Part shown: piece by piece, positions 7,457 through 15,848 of the stretch
Position numbering within the stretch: the first letter of the stretch is position 1
Layout of the letters: the number at the start of each line of letters is the position of its first letter
DNA from: Candidatus Gastranaerophilales bacterium
GTDB lineage: Bacteria; Cyanobacteriota; Vampirovibrionia; Gastranaerophilales; Gastranaerophilaceae
Direction of reading: 5' to 3'
DNA length: 35,567 bases
NCBI GenBank assembly: GCA_947584965.1
Contig: CANPWQ010000018.1
Coordinates: 1 to 35,567, forward strand
Program-made: the position numbers and the translations under genes
Notes under the pieces: generated by a model
Database searches by the model: none
What the model saw: only the letters and a program-made list of their open reading frames with translations
What the model was told of the DNA's origin: nothing

Positions 7457-8959
7457 ATGGAAGAAGTCATTAAAAGTAAACAATTTAATATATTAAAATG
7501 GATTTTTATTGCCGTCAGCATAATATACATTGTATATGCAGCAGTTACCATGCGCGGAATGTATGAGGACGGCGGGTTTTATATGATAATGCAGCTTGAA
7601 AATATGGCAAATCATAAATTAGCTGTTACTGTTGACCCTCATCATCCAAGATTTTTTATGCTTGCTATTCCTCAGTTATTTACAACCTTTTGTTATGAAA
7701 TATTATTTATTCACAACAAAAAAGCACTTATGATGATTTATACCTTTGCGCAGTTTGCATTTCCTTTTTTGGCACTTATTTTGAATTATAAACTGTCAAA
7801 GCGTACAAAAAGATTTGACATATTTTTCTGGTCTTTATTTATATATGGAGCCGTAAATATAACTTTTTCAATATTTTCCGTAGTAGAAACCCTGCTTGGC
7901 GCTATGCCGGTTTTTATTTTATGGAATTACCTTGCAGGTGACATCGAGTATACAAAAAAAGATATTGCCGCAATTTTATTTCTTATAACAATGATGTTTG
8001 CAACTTATGAGTATATTGTAGTCTTGGGTATAATATTTTTTATAGCTTCCTTTTACTATGCTTTAAAAGATGATGATGATAAAACCCAATTAATTAAAAC
8101 CATAATCGGCTGGGGCGCATTATTCGCAGCCGTTTTCAATATTGTATATATGATTAAAGTTCCCGGTGAAAGCGGTGAAATTTTAAGATTTTTTAAGGAA
8201 GCTCACGATTTTATTCCTTATTGCCTTAATTTGAATTTATTAATTTCAATTGTAACGGTTATCTTACTTGCCATATTTGCATTTAAAAAAGAACAAATCG
8301 GTTTTAAAACTATAACTTTAATATCATTAATATATGTATGCTTATTTATAAGATTATATAATACACCTCTAATGTCTGTATATCCTATGTGGGAACAGCA
8401 TTTTAGGACAATTCCCTGTTATATTATACCTATTGTATTTCTAATAATGTATTTAACGGACAGGTTTGGCGGAGTTAAAAATCAAAACAAGTATATGAAT
8501 TTAATTTGTATAGTTTTATTATGTTCCATAACCCAAACAATATGGCAAAATGTTAATACTTATTGGTGGGATAATAACATAAATTATATGAAATCAGAGT
8601 TAAATAAAATTGAGGATTTACTTTATATTCCCTCAGAACATGAAGAAATATCAGGTTTTCATAATGATAAATTACGCAGATACATCTGGCACGGAATATA
8701 TGCTCCGACAAGCATATTATTTTCCGATAATTATGAGCAAAAAACTCTGCTTATGAACTACGACGAACCTCAAGATGATGGTAATTTAACCTTTAGAGAG
8801 TGGCTCTACATCCCTAAAAATATGGAAAATAAAATGGCAATTCCTTACGGCGGATTTATAAGTATAAAAAATGAATTCTGGGATTTAACCTCCTGCGCTA
8901 AGGCACTTGATAAATATAACCGAGAACATCAAATCCAAACGAGAGAAAATCTGCTATAA
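7457..8959 (+). CDS. Polytopic membrane protein, possibly GT-C-like glycosyltransferase
   Basis: 500 residues with about ten hydrophobic segments in the first 370 residues and a soluble C-terminal region of roughly 120 residues. The first loop contains MRGMYEDGGFYMIM and then VDPHHPRFFML; an acidic residue pair in the first extracytoplasmic loop is the hallmark of GT-C glycosyltransferases. That makes a lipid-linked sugar transferase possible, but I do not recognise a specific family. The start at 7457 (MEEVIKSKQ) is chosen because TATAAT lies 6 bases before it; the frame extends upstream to 7373, but that part would lie in the promoter. It ends 7 bases before tilS. Confidence 0.75.
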   Translation: MEEVIKSKQFNILKWIFIAVSIIYIVYAAVTMRGMYEDGGFYMIMQLENMANHKLAVTVDPHHPRFFMLAIPQLFTTFCYEILFIHNKKALMMIYTFAQFAFPFLALILNYKLSKRTKRFDIFFWSLFIYGAVNITFSIFSVVETLLGAMPVFILWNYLAGDIEYTKKDIAAILFLITMMFATYEYIVVLGIIFFIASFYYALKDDDDKTQLIKTIIGWGALFAAVFNIVYMIKVPGESGEILRFFKEAHDFIPYCLNLNLLISIVTVILLAIFAFKKEQIGFKTITLISLIYVCLFIRLYNTPLMSVYPMWEQHFRTIPCYIIPIVFLIMYLTDRFGGVKNQNKYMNLICIVLLCSITQTIWQNVNTYWWDNNINYMKSELNKIEDLLYIPSEHEEISGFHNDKLRRYIWHGIYAPTSILFSDNYEQKTLLMNYDEPQDDGNLTFREWLYIPKNMENKMAIPYGGFISIKNEFWDLTSCAKALDKYNREHQIQTRENLL

Positions 8960-8960
8960 T
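8955..8960 (+). promoter_or_regulatory. TATAAT box exactly 6 bases before tilS ATG
   Basis: TATAAT overlaps the stop codon of the preceding gene and is followed by AAAAAT and then ATG at 8967. No Shine-Dalgarno site is seen. The best -35-like sequence is too far away, so the box may act alone or the gene may also be read through from upstream. Confidence 0.4.
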
Positions 8961-8966
8961 AAAAAT

Positions 8967-10328
8967 ATGAAAGAAACAGTAAAAAACATACTGGAAAAGT
9001 ACATAAATATAAGCTGTGAAAGCACAATAATCGTAGGTTTTTCGGGCGGTTGGGATTCCATGTGTCTGCTTGATATAATGAACAAATTATCCCATGAATA
9101 CGGATTTTTACTTGTAGCAGCTCATCTTAATCATAATTGGAGAGGGAAAGAATCCGAAGCGGAAAAAGAAAGATGTCTTGCCTTTTGCGAAGAAAACGAT
9201 ATTACGTTTATATCAGATACTCTTGCAGAGGGCATGAAAGCGTCAGAGCTTGTCGCAAGAGAGATGAGATATGACTTTTTTAAGCGCTGTGCGGAAGAAT
9301 TTGAAGCTGACGCTATTTTAACCGCACATACAAAAAGCGACAACGCGGAAACAATTTTATACAGAATTATAAAAGGAACAGGCTTAAACGGGCTTGAAGG
9401 AATACGCGAAGTCCGCGACTTAGGCGGGTTTAAAGTAATTCGACCTATATTAAATTTTTCACGAAAAGATATAGAAGAATACTGCATAAAAAATGAATTA
9501 TACCCGAATAATGATTCAAGTAATGTAAACACAAAATATGCACGCAATAACATCCGCCACAATATCATGCCCGCAATAAAATTAATTAATCCGAATATAG
9601 AAAACTCATTAATCACACTTGCGGAAATAGCTTCAGGCAATAACAAAGTAATAAACGAGTTAATGGCAAATATTGAAAAGCAAATAACCATAGGCAACAA
9701 ATGGCTTACACAAAACTTTTTAATATTAAACTCCGCAATAAAACAGCATTTTATATATAAACTGCTTGTAAAAAACGAACTTGAGCCGAGTTTTACAAAA
9801 ATCCAAGAATTAATAAATTTTATATCCGAAAACAGAAATTCAAAAACAGGAAAAACCCTTTCAATAACAAACGACCTCTGGCTTTTTGTATCACATAAAT
9901 ATACATATTTTATCCACTCCGATAACTATGAAAAAATAGAAGAAGAAATAAAAATTGAAGGAACCGGTGAATACATTATCGGCGGGAAATACAAAGTAAT
10001 AATAGAAAAAAATAATCATAAACCCGAAAAATACCCGAAAGCAATAAGTCCTGTTGCTTATGCAAATATAAAAGATGAAATGTTCCCGTTAACCCTGCGC
10101 TCGCGCCGAAACGGAGATATAATTCAACCGTTTGGCATGCAGGGGAAAATGAAGCTGAAAAAATATTTTATAAATAAAAATATACCCGAACACGACAGAG
10201 AGAAAATTTTGTTATTATGCAAAGATAAAGAAGTATTATGGGCAATAGAATGCGGAGTAAGCGAAAAATTACGCGCCGATGATATTCCGCAATACAAACT
10301 CACCTTGGAGAAATTAAATAATGATTGA
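8967..10328 (+). CDS. tilS: tRNA(Ile)-lysidine synthase
   Basis: Converts C34 of tRNA-Ile(CAU) to lysidine using ATP and lysine, essential for AUA decoding; cytoplasmic. 453 residues. The N-terminal PP-loop ATPase domain carries SGGWDS at residues 26-31, AHLNHNWRGKESEAE after it, then TAHTKSDNAET, NNDSSN and YARNNIRHNIMP. These are the ordered TilS signatures. The C-terminal region has the TilS C-domain pattern RSRRNGDIIQPFGMQGKMKLKKYFI. The start is at 8967; an in-frame start at 8907 would overlap the upstream gene by 53 bases. The last 8 bases overlap hpt, the common tilS-hpt pairing in bacteria. Confidence 0.95.
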   Translation: MKETVKNILEKYINISCESTIIVGFSGGWDSMCLLDIMNKLSHEYGFLLVAAHLNHNWRGKESEAEKERCLAFCEENDITFISDTLAEGMKASELVAREMRYDFFKRCAEEFEADAILTAHTKSDNAETILYRIIKGTGLNGLEGIREVRDLGGFKVIRPILNFSRKDIEEYCIKNELYPNNDSSNVNTKYARNNIRHNIMPAIKLINPNIENSLITLAEIASGNNKVINELMANIEKQITIGNKWLTQNFLILNSAIKQHFIYKLLVKNELEPSFTKIQELINFISENRNSKTGKTLSITNDLWLFVSHKYTYFIHSDNYEKIEEEIKIEGTGEYIIGGKYKVIIEKNNHKPEKYPKAISPVAYANIKDEMFPLTLRSRRNGDIIQPFGMQGKMKLKKYFINKNIPEHDREKILLLCKDKEVLWAIECGVSEKLRADDIPQYKLTLEKLNND

Positions 10329-10866
10329 AGATGATATTAATTTAAAAAACATTAAAGTTCTGATTACCGAAGCCGAAATACAAAATAAATTAAAAACACT
10401 GGCTGAAAAAATAGAAAAAGAATTCCCTGCTAATGAAGAAATATGCGTAATATGCGTGCTAAAAGGTTCTGTAATGTTTTGTGCGGATTTGGTAAAACAC
10501 CTAAAAAACATGGTGCAAATGGAGTTTATCAGAATTTCAAGCTACGGAAACGAAACGAAATCATCAAATAATTTACAGGCAATAGATTTAACTCTGCCAA
10601 ATTTAGCCGATAAAAATGTGTTAATAGTTGAAGATATAATAGATACAGGATTAACGGCAAGATTTTTAACGGATTTATTTAAAATTAAACATCATCCTAA
10701 AAAAGTATTATTTATATCATTATTAAATAAAAAATGTGCAAGGCAGGTAGAAATAGAACCCGACTACTACGGATTTGAGGTGGATGATAAATTTGTAGTC
10801 GGCTATGGATTAGATTATAAAGGATATTTTAGAAATCTGCCTTATATCGGGTATTTTCCTAATTAA
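10321..10866 (+). CDS. hpt: Hypoxanthine phosphoribosyltransferase
   Basis: Purine salvage: converts hypoxanthine or guanine plus PRPP to IMP or GMP, cytoplasmic. 181 residues, normal for the family. The PRPP loop is VLIVEDIIDTG at residues 100-110. The N-terminal CVLKGSVMFCADL holds the pyrophosphate-binding KGS turn, and the flexible-loop region starts at ISSYGNETKSS. DYYGFEVDDKFVVGYGLDYKGYFRNLPYIG is the usual C-terminus. GGAG lies 9 bases before ATG and the start overlaps the tilS end, so translation is coupled. Confidence 0.95.
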   Translation: MIEDDINLKNIKVLITEAEIQNKLKTLAEKIEKEFPANEEICVICVLKGSVMFCADLVKHLKNMVQMEFIRISSYGNETKSSNNLQAIDLTLPNLADKNVLIVEDIIDTGLTARFLTDLFKIKHHPKKVLFISLLNKKCARQVEIEPDYYGFEVDDKFVVGYGLDYKGYFRNLPYIGYFPN

Positions 10867-11047
10867 TCCAATGCCGAAAAAACATATTTTTAAACTGAAA
10901 TAAAATAAACTTTAATCTCTTTTTATAAATATTTTCGTTTGTCCGCACAAAAGTAACAGCCTCATTATATTTATGAGTACAATATTTAATGATAAATTTT
11001 ACCTTTTGAATGTCTAATTCAACTGTTGTATCAGTTCGTATCACCAT
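10859..11047 (-). CDS. Possible small protein, 62 residues
   Basis: Open frame MVIRTDTTVELDIQ...FFRHWIN, basic, with amphipathic patterning but no signal peptide or known domain. Its stop overlaps the last bases of hpt on the opposite strand. A ribosome site is poor: AAGGAAA lies about 15 bases before ATG. If not coding, 10867-11120 is AT-rich spacer with no other feature. Not recognised; uncertain. Confidence 0.3.
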   Translation of the reverse strand: MVIRTDTTVELDIQKVKFIIKYCTHKYNEAVTFVRTNENIYKKRLKFILFQFKNMFFRHWIN

Positions 11048-11120
11048 AATTTGTTACTGTTATTTTCCTTACAATAAAAATAAAGTAAAAAAATAAAGCA
11101 AAATTCCACAAAAATAAAAA

Positions 11121-11140
11121 ATTGTTACAAAGTTAACAAT
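11121..11140 (-). terminator. Intrinsic terminator after the PlsC-like gene
   Basis: Stem ATTGTTA/TAACAAT (7 bp, 11134-11140 with 11121-11127), loop of 6. On the minus strand it begins at the stop codon and is followed directly by a run of T. Confidence 0.65.
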
Positions 11141-11970
11141 TATTCTTCAACAACATTTTCCATTGCAACATTTTTAAGTTTTTTTTCAATTTTTCTGTTC
11201 CAAGGTAAATCTTGTCTAAAGATATACTCATAACCCGTGACTTCACCTTTAGAAAAAGAATGGAGCTGTTCATCGCAAAGTTGTTCAAATTCTTTTTGAA
11301 TTTTTTGAGTAAATTCATGCCTGTCAAATTTAGCATTATCTGCGGTAATAATAACAGGTTCACCAACTTGAGCCAAGCATTCGGGTCTGTCCTCACGCAA
11401 AAAGGTATAATTAACCGCAAGCGGAATAAGATTAACTCCACCGTGTTTTTTAGCGACATTTTGAGCTATATAAGCCAAGCCGGTTTGAAATTCAATAGGT
11501 CTGAAATTCGGCGGTTTAACAATACCTTGAGGAAAAATCCAAAACCCCAAATCAGGTTCTTTAAGATTATCAACAATATATTTTAAAGAAATCATAGCTG
11601 CTTGTGCCGAAGCCTTATTTACAGGGAAAGCACCTATAAACGAAAACAGCGGAAACCTGTTCATTTCTTCAATCATCATACGCGGTTTAACTTTAAAAGC
11701 TCTGCGCATAAGATTATATCCGACAATCCCGTCCCACCAATTCATGTGAGGCGCATAAATTATACTGGGAAAATTTTTATCACGTCTTTCATTAAATGCT
11801 TCAAGATTTTTAATTCTAAGTGCATAAAACCTGTGACTTAGCATTCTAAAAAATACTAAATCGGCAATCCAAGTCCAAAAAGCATAATTGTGCGCTTTTC
11901 TAAATTTTTCTTTACGATTTCTAAGCCTTGTAGGTGGAATATCCGAATATAATTTTTCTGTCTTTTGCAT
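11140..11970 (-). CDS. PlsC-like 1-acylglycerol-3-phosphate acyltransferase family protein
   Basis: 276-residue membrane-associated acyltransferase expected to transfer an acyl chain to lysophosphatidate or a related lipid. Motif I HxxxxD is H75-MNWW-D80; motif II lies near PLFSFIGAFPVNK; motif III is FPQG at 146-149, where Gln replaces the usual Glu; motif IV is close to VNLIPLAVNY. A hydrophobic stretch near residues 30-45 would anchor it. Gln in motif III occurs in some family members but leaves the exact substrate open. A promoter on minus (TTGATT at 12020-12015, 19-base spacer, TATAAT at 11995-11990) overlaps the end of the mgtC-like gene, so it can be read alone. Confidence 0.85.
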   Translation of the reverse strand: MQKTEKLYSDIPPTRLRNRKEKFRKAHNYAFWTWIADLVFFRMLSHRFYALRIKNLEAFNERRDKNFPSIIYAPHMNWWDGIVGYNLMRRAFKVKPRMMIEEMNRFPLFSFIGAFPVNKASAQAAMISLKYIVDNLKEPDLGFWIFPQGIVKPPNFRPIEFQTGLAYIAQNVAKKHGGVNLIPLAVNYTFLREDRPECLAQVGEPVIITADNAKFDRHEFTQKIQKEFEQLCDEQLHSFSKGEVTGYEYIFRQDLPWNRKIEKKLKNVAMENVVEE

Positions 11971-12012
11971 ACTTCAATTAACCAATATAATTATAACATT
12001 TTTTCTTAAAAA

Positions 12013-12726
12013 TTAATCAAAAATCTCTTTAACGCTAACAGAATGTAAATTTTTCATATCATCAAGTTTTTTATAAATACATAAAACGGGAGCTTTATCA
12101 CAGCTGCATATTTTAGCTGATATTTTAACATAATCCGCCTCATCATCTATTGTTTTATAACTGTAATCAATTATTTCGGGGAAAATATCAATAAGTTTTT
12201 TATATACCATTTCATAATCACTATATTTACACACAAAAGATAATTTAACTTTACGCATGTGTTTAAGATTTCCAGGTAATATTTTAAACTCAAAAATACG
12301 AATTAAAACTAGAATAGCAATAGCGAAAACAGCAGAAACAATAGCAATGCTAATTTTACCGCAGCCGCATGCCATTCCGATAGCAGCGGCAATCCAAAGA
12401 GTTGAAGCAGTGGTTAGCCCAGTAACGGTAAGCCCCTGTCTTAAAACAGTACCCGCACCTATAAAACCTATCCCTGTGATAATTTGAGCAGCGACTCTGG
12501 CAGGGTCACCCATAGGATAAAGACTTACTGCCGTTGAAAATCCATATATAGATAAAATCGTAAAAATACAAGAACCGAGGCAAACCATAATTTGAGTCCT
12601 CAATCCTGCCGATTTGTTTGTAAGTTCACGCTCTAATCCGATAGAAAAACCAAGAATAATGGATACTAATATTCTTATTAAAATATCCGCGTCCGCAATT
12701 TGAAAATAGTGTAAAAAGTTAGTCAT
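12013..12726 (-). CDS. MgtC/SapB-family membrane protein
   Basis: 237 residues. An N-terminal MgtC domain of four to five membrane segments carries the signatures SIILGFSIGLERELTNKSAGLRTQ and QIITGIGFIGAGTVLRQG, then TASTLWIAAAIGMACG. A soluble C-terminal domain of about 80 residues follows, the ACT-like part found in longer MgtC proteins. Family members act in magnesium homeostasis or modulate ATP synthase in some pathogens; the role here is unknown. It starts 4 bases after the oppC stop and probably ends the opp operon transcript. Confidence 0.88.
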   Translation of the reverse strand: MTNFLHYFQIADADILIRILVSIILGFSIGLERELTNKSAGLRTQIMVCLGSCIFTILSIYGFSTAVSLYPMGDPARVAAQIITGIGFIGAGTVLRQGLTVTGLTTASTLWIAAAIGMACGCGKISIAIVSAVFAIAILVLIRIFEFKILPGNLKHMRKVKLSFVCKYSDYEMVYKKLIDIFPEIIDYSYKTIDDEADYVKISAKICSCDKAPVLCIYKKLDDMKNLHSVSVKEIFD

Positions 12727-12730
12727 TTAA

Positions 12731-13828
12731 TTATCTTTCTCTGCTGTTAGGATCCACCGCATCTCTAATTGTATCACCAATCACATTAAAGGCTAAAACT
12801 GCAACAAAAATTAAAAAACCCGGAGTCAAAAGCCAAGGACGTGAAATAATATTAGCAAACTCTTGAGCTTCTTTTAACATATTACCCCAGCTGGCGTCAG
12901 GCTGTTGAATACCGAGTCCCAAAAAACTTAATCCCGATTCGGATAAAATATAAGACGGCACGCTTAAGGTCATTGCAACAATAACATAGCTAAGCGTTTG
13001 AGGCAGAATATGAAAAACAATTGTTCTGAAAGCAGAAGCGCCCATTGCCTCAGAGGCAGTTACAAATTCCCTTTTCTTGATAGAAAGCACCATACCTCTT
13101 ACTACTCTTGAAAATCCCGCCCAGCCGATTAATGCAAGAATAACCACAATAAGCGCAAAGCGCTGAACACTTGTCATATTAGCGGGTAATATTGCCGCAA
13201 GAATTATTAAAAGGTAAAAACTCGGAATAGACATTATTGCTTCAGCTATTCTCATCATAATAAAATCAGTTTTACCTCCGAAATAACCTGAAATACCGCC
13301 GTAAATCATCCCGAGCGGAAAAGACACCAACAGCGCCAAAAAGCCTATTGTAAGTGAAATCTGCCCGCCGTATAAAAGTCTTGAAAAGTTATCACGACCG
13401 TTAATATCCGTTCCCAAAAGATAAAGCTCACCGTCTTTTTCCACATTATAAAAGTGTCTTTGGCAGGGAATTATTCCGAATAATTTATATTTATCGCCTT
13501 TCGCAAAATATTTAACTTTGTATTTATGAGTCCTGTCTTGAGTATATTTTGTGTCGTAAGTTTCTCTATCAAAACTGCGAATGTAATTATAAGTATAAGG
13601 CGCGCAAAGTCTGCCTTTTTCGTTAATAATATATATTTTAGAGGGCGGTGCATAAGCCTTATTGCGGTTTGAATATTCTTTAGAATACGGGCTTATAAAA
13701 GAAGCCAAAAAAACCGATATATAAAGAAAAACAAGGATATAAAACGCAACGCGGGCAAATTTATCCTGAATAATACTTTGAAAAATATTTTTATCGGCAA
13801 TATCATTAAACTCGGGCAGATTAGCCAT
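12731..13828 (-). CDS. oppC: ABC peptide-transporter permease, OppC/DppC type, with enlarged periplasmic loop
   Basis: Inner-membrane subunit of an oligopeptide or dipeptide ABC importer. 365 residues against about 300 for most DppC/OppC. After the first membrane segment (residues 26-46) there is an extra ~90-residue soluble loop (RNKAYAPPSKIYIINEKG...YNVEKDGELYLLGTD), as in YejE/OppC relatives. GTDINGRDNFSRLLYGGQISL opens the permease domain. The EAA loop that contacts the ATPase is EFVTASEAMGASAFRTIVFH, and SFLGLGIQQPDASWG is typical. ATG overlaps the oppB stop by one base (TAATG). No ATPase or binding-protein gene is adjacent; they must be elsewhere. Confidence 0.92.
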   Translation of the reverse strand: MANLPEFNDIADKNIFQSIIQDKFARVAFYILVFLYISVFLASFISPYSKEYSNRNKAYAPPSKIYIINEKGRLCAPYTYNYIRSFDRETYDTKYTQDRTHKYKVKYFAKGDKYKLFGIIPCQRHFYNVEKDGELYLLGTDINGRDNFSRLLYGGQISLTIGFLALLVSFPLGMIYGGISGYFGGKTDFIMMRIAEAIMSIPSFYLLIILAAILPANMTSVQRFALIVVILALIGWAGFSRVVRGMVLSIKKREFVTASEAMGASAFRTIVFHILPQTLSYVIVAMTLSVPSYILSESGLSFLGLGIQQPDASWGNMLKEAQEFANIISRPWLLTPGFLIFVAVLAFNVIGDTIRDAVDPNSRER

Positions 13829-14796
13829 TATGCGACCTCCACTCTCGGGTCAACAATTTTTAAAAGAATATCCGCAAGCAGATTGCCCAAAACAAGCATA
13901 ACAGTACCAATCATTAAAGAAGCCATAACAAGATTAATGTCAGACTTCATAACCGCTTCCAAAATAAGCCTGCCGAGCCCCGGAAATTGAAAAACATACT
14001 CCGTTAAAGCAGCCCCGCTTAATAGCGAAGCAAATTCAAATCCCAATAAAGTAACCATAGGGTTAACTGCATTTCTCAGCGCATGTTTATATATAACTTT
14101 ATTTTCACTTAATCCCTTAGCACGTGCAAATTTAACATAGTCAGCTTCAAGCACATCAAGTAAATTGCCTCTCATCTGCCTCTGAAGCCCCGAAAGTGAA
14201 ATAGTAAAAAGCACAACAACAGGTAACACCAGATGATGAAGCACATCTAAAACCTTATGTAAAGGAGTCATTTCAGAATAATTATAACTTGTAATTCCCC
14301 CTGTCGGAAACCAGCCTGTTTTTACGGCAAATATTAACAGCAAAAGCGCAAAAAAGAACGAGGGGATTGCCATTCCGATACTTGAAAGTATGGTTAAAAT
14401 CCTGTCAATAGGTTTTCGCCAATTAAGAGCTGCAACTATACCAAGCGGAATACCGACAAGCCATGTAAATAAAATAACAAATCCCGTAAGTAAAAGAGTA
14501 TTCGGAATACGCTCAAGAAGTTTATCGGATACCTTTTCGCCCGTAGTACAATACCCCAAATCTCCTTTAATAAAACTTTTTAACCAAAGTCCGTATTGAA
14601 CAATAACAGGTTTATCCAGTCCTAAACGCTGAACTTCATAATCAAGAGTTTCCTGAGTAATAGATGGATTTAATTTTAACTCAGCTAACGGGTCAACAGG
14701 CGCAAGCCTTATCAGAAAAAAACTAATTATTGATACCATAAACAATAACGGTATCGTTTGAATAATCCTCTTAAAAATGTAACCTGCTAAATTCAT
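13828..14796 (-). CDS. oppB: ABC peptide-transporter permease, OppB/DppB type
   Basis: 322-residue inner-membrane partner of OppC. The N-terminus YIFKRIIQTIPLLFMVSIISF and PVDPLAELKLNPSITQETLD are standard for OppB/DppB. The EAA loop is DYVKFARAKGLSENKVIYKHALRNA, followed by TEYVFQFPGLGRLILEAV. About six membrane segments. First gene of oppB-oppC-mgtC-like on minus; divergent from the AAA+ pair with a 145-bp intergenic region. No ribosome site of note was identified before ATG 14796. The substrate cannot be deduced. Confidence 0.93.
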   Translation of the reverse strand: MNLAGYIFKRIIQTIPLLFMVSIISFFLIRLAPVDPLAELKLNPSITQETLDYEVQRLGLDKPVIVQYGLWLKSFIKGDLGYCTTGEKVSDKLLERIPNTLLLTGFVILFTWLVGIPLGIVAALNWRKPIDRILTILSSIGMAIPSFFFALLLLIFAVKTGWFPTGGITSYNYSEMTPLHKVLDVLHHLVLPVVVLFTISLSGLQRQMRGNLLDVLEADYVKFARAKGLSENKVIYKHALRNAVNPMVTLLGFEFASLLSGAALTEYVFQFPGLGRLILEAVMKSDINLVMASLMIGTVMLVLGNLLADILLKIVDPRVEVA

Positions 14797-14941
14797 ACGC
14801 TAATTTTAAAATATATGATAATTTTTGGCAATTAGTCTTAAATAAACCGAATTATGTAAATTAATATTTCAAATGTTATATAAAAGTAAGATTTTCTATT
14901 GAAATATTTGATAAAATAAACTTAATTATCGGAGAAGTAAA

Positions 14942-15844
14942 ATGAAAGTAAATTTTGGGGAGCAAATAGGCACAAGCCGTGTATTTCAAGACATGCTGAC
15001 TCCGTCCGTGAGAGAAGTTTCATACATTAAAAAAGAAGAAAAAAAAGACACTTTTGAACCGAAAAACATAAAAGAAATGGTTAGAAATAATAAAAAAATT
15101 ATAATACTGGGAGCTTTGGCAGGCGCAGCAATTATAGGGGCAATAGCCGTAAAGAAAAACCTGTTGCCGTTATTTAAAAGTGCTGTACAGACAGCAGAAA
15201 ACGAAGTAAAAAATCTTGAACCGGCGCCAAAAACAATAACGGGAGAATTAATAGAAACTGCAAAAACATTTTTAATAAATGACGTAAAAACAACCGGCGA
15301 AGCAACTGCAAACGGAGTATGTTTTTACGGTCCCGATTCAATAGGGAAAGAAGAAGCAATAAAAGGATTTTTAGGAAGTTTACAGGATGCAGGGTATAAA
15401 ATTGAACATGTACCGCGTGCAAAAGATAAACCCTTAAATGAAATAAGCAGTACGATAGTTGATTTTATACAAAAAGCGGAAGAACAATTTACAAAAACAA
15501 AACAAAGAACTGCAATAGTAGTAAGAGATTTAGACCAAATAGCAAAAGACAGAAATTTAAGCGGAGGAAAGACAAGCTGTGTTGTAAGCTCTTTAATTAA
15601 AACGCAGGATTGCAGAAAACACGGATTCACTTGGATATCTGAAGCGGTTGATATAACAAACGCAGACATTGCTGTTCGAAGACCGGGAAGAATGGATCAT
15701 CAAATATTAACAATCCCTTCAATAAAAGATGATACAGCAGTTTGGAATAAATATATTGAGTTGGTAGAAACATTTAAAGATTCTCAAAAACGTGACAATT
15801 TATTGGCAGAAGCAAAAGAAATACTAAGCAAAAAAGGGATATAA
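14942..15844 (+). CDS. Membrane-anchored AAA+-like protein with degenerate nucleotide site
   Basis: 300 residues. The N-terminal 50 residues are soluble, followed by one membrane segment (53-70, IIILGALAGAAIIGAIAV) and an AAA+-like domain. The P-loop reads GPDSIGKE (130-137), with Glu where Ser/Thr should ligate Mg. The Walker B strand is AIVVRDLDQ (191-199), lacking the DE pair. VRRPGRMDHQI (246-256) matches the conserved RPGR that ends AAA+ core domains. It is probably a weak or non-hydrolysing subunit. A GGAG site lies 6 bases before ATG. It is followed after 4 bases by a related protein with an intact P-loop, so the two likely form a hetero-oligomer. I do not recognise a named family. Confidence 0.7.
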   Translation: MKVNFGEQIGTSRVFQDMLTPSVREVSYIKKEEKKDTFEPKNIKEMVRNNKKIIILGALAGAAIIGAIAVKKNLLPLFKSAVQTAENEVKNLEPAPKTITGELIETAKTFLINDVKTTGEATANGVCFYGPDSIGKEEAIKGFLGSLQDAGYKIEHVPRAKDKPLNEISSTIVDFIQKAEEQFTKTKQRTAIVVRDLDQIAKDRNLSGGKTSCVVSSLIKTQDCRKHGFTWISEAVDITNADIAVRRPGRMDHQILTIPSIKDDTAVWNKYIELVETFKDSQKRDNLLAEAKEILSKKGI

Positions 15845-15848
15845 CATT

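Noticed and set aside
9131-9700. Long minus-strand frame (189 codons) inside tilS
   Set aside because: Lies entirely within a clear tilS coding sequence, has no domain, and tilS has all family motifs in frame.
11133-11459. Minus-strand 108-codon frame overlapping plsC-like gene
   Set aside because: Shadow of the acyltransferase gene in another phase; no ribosome site or domain.
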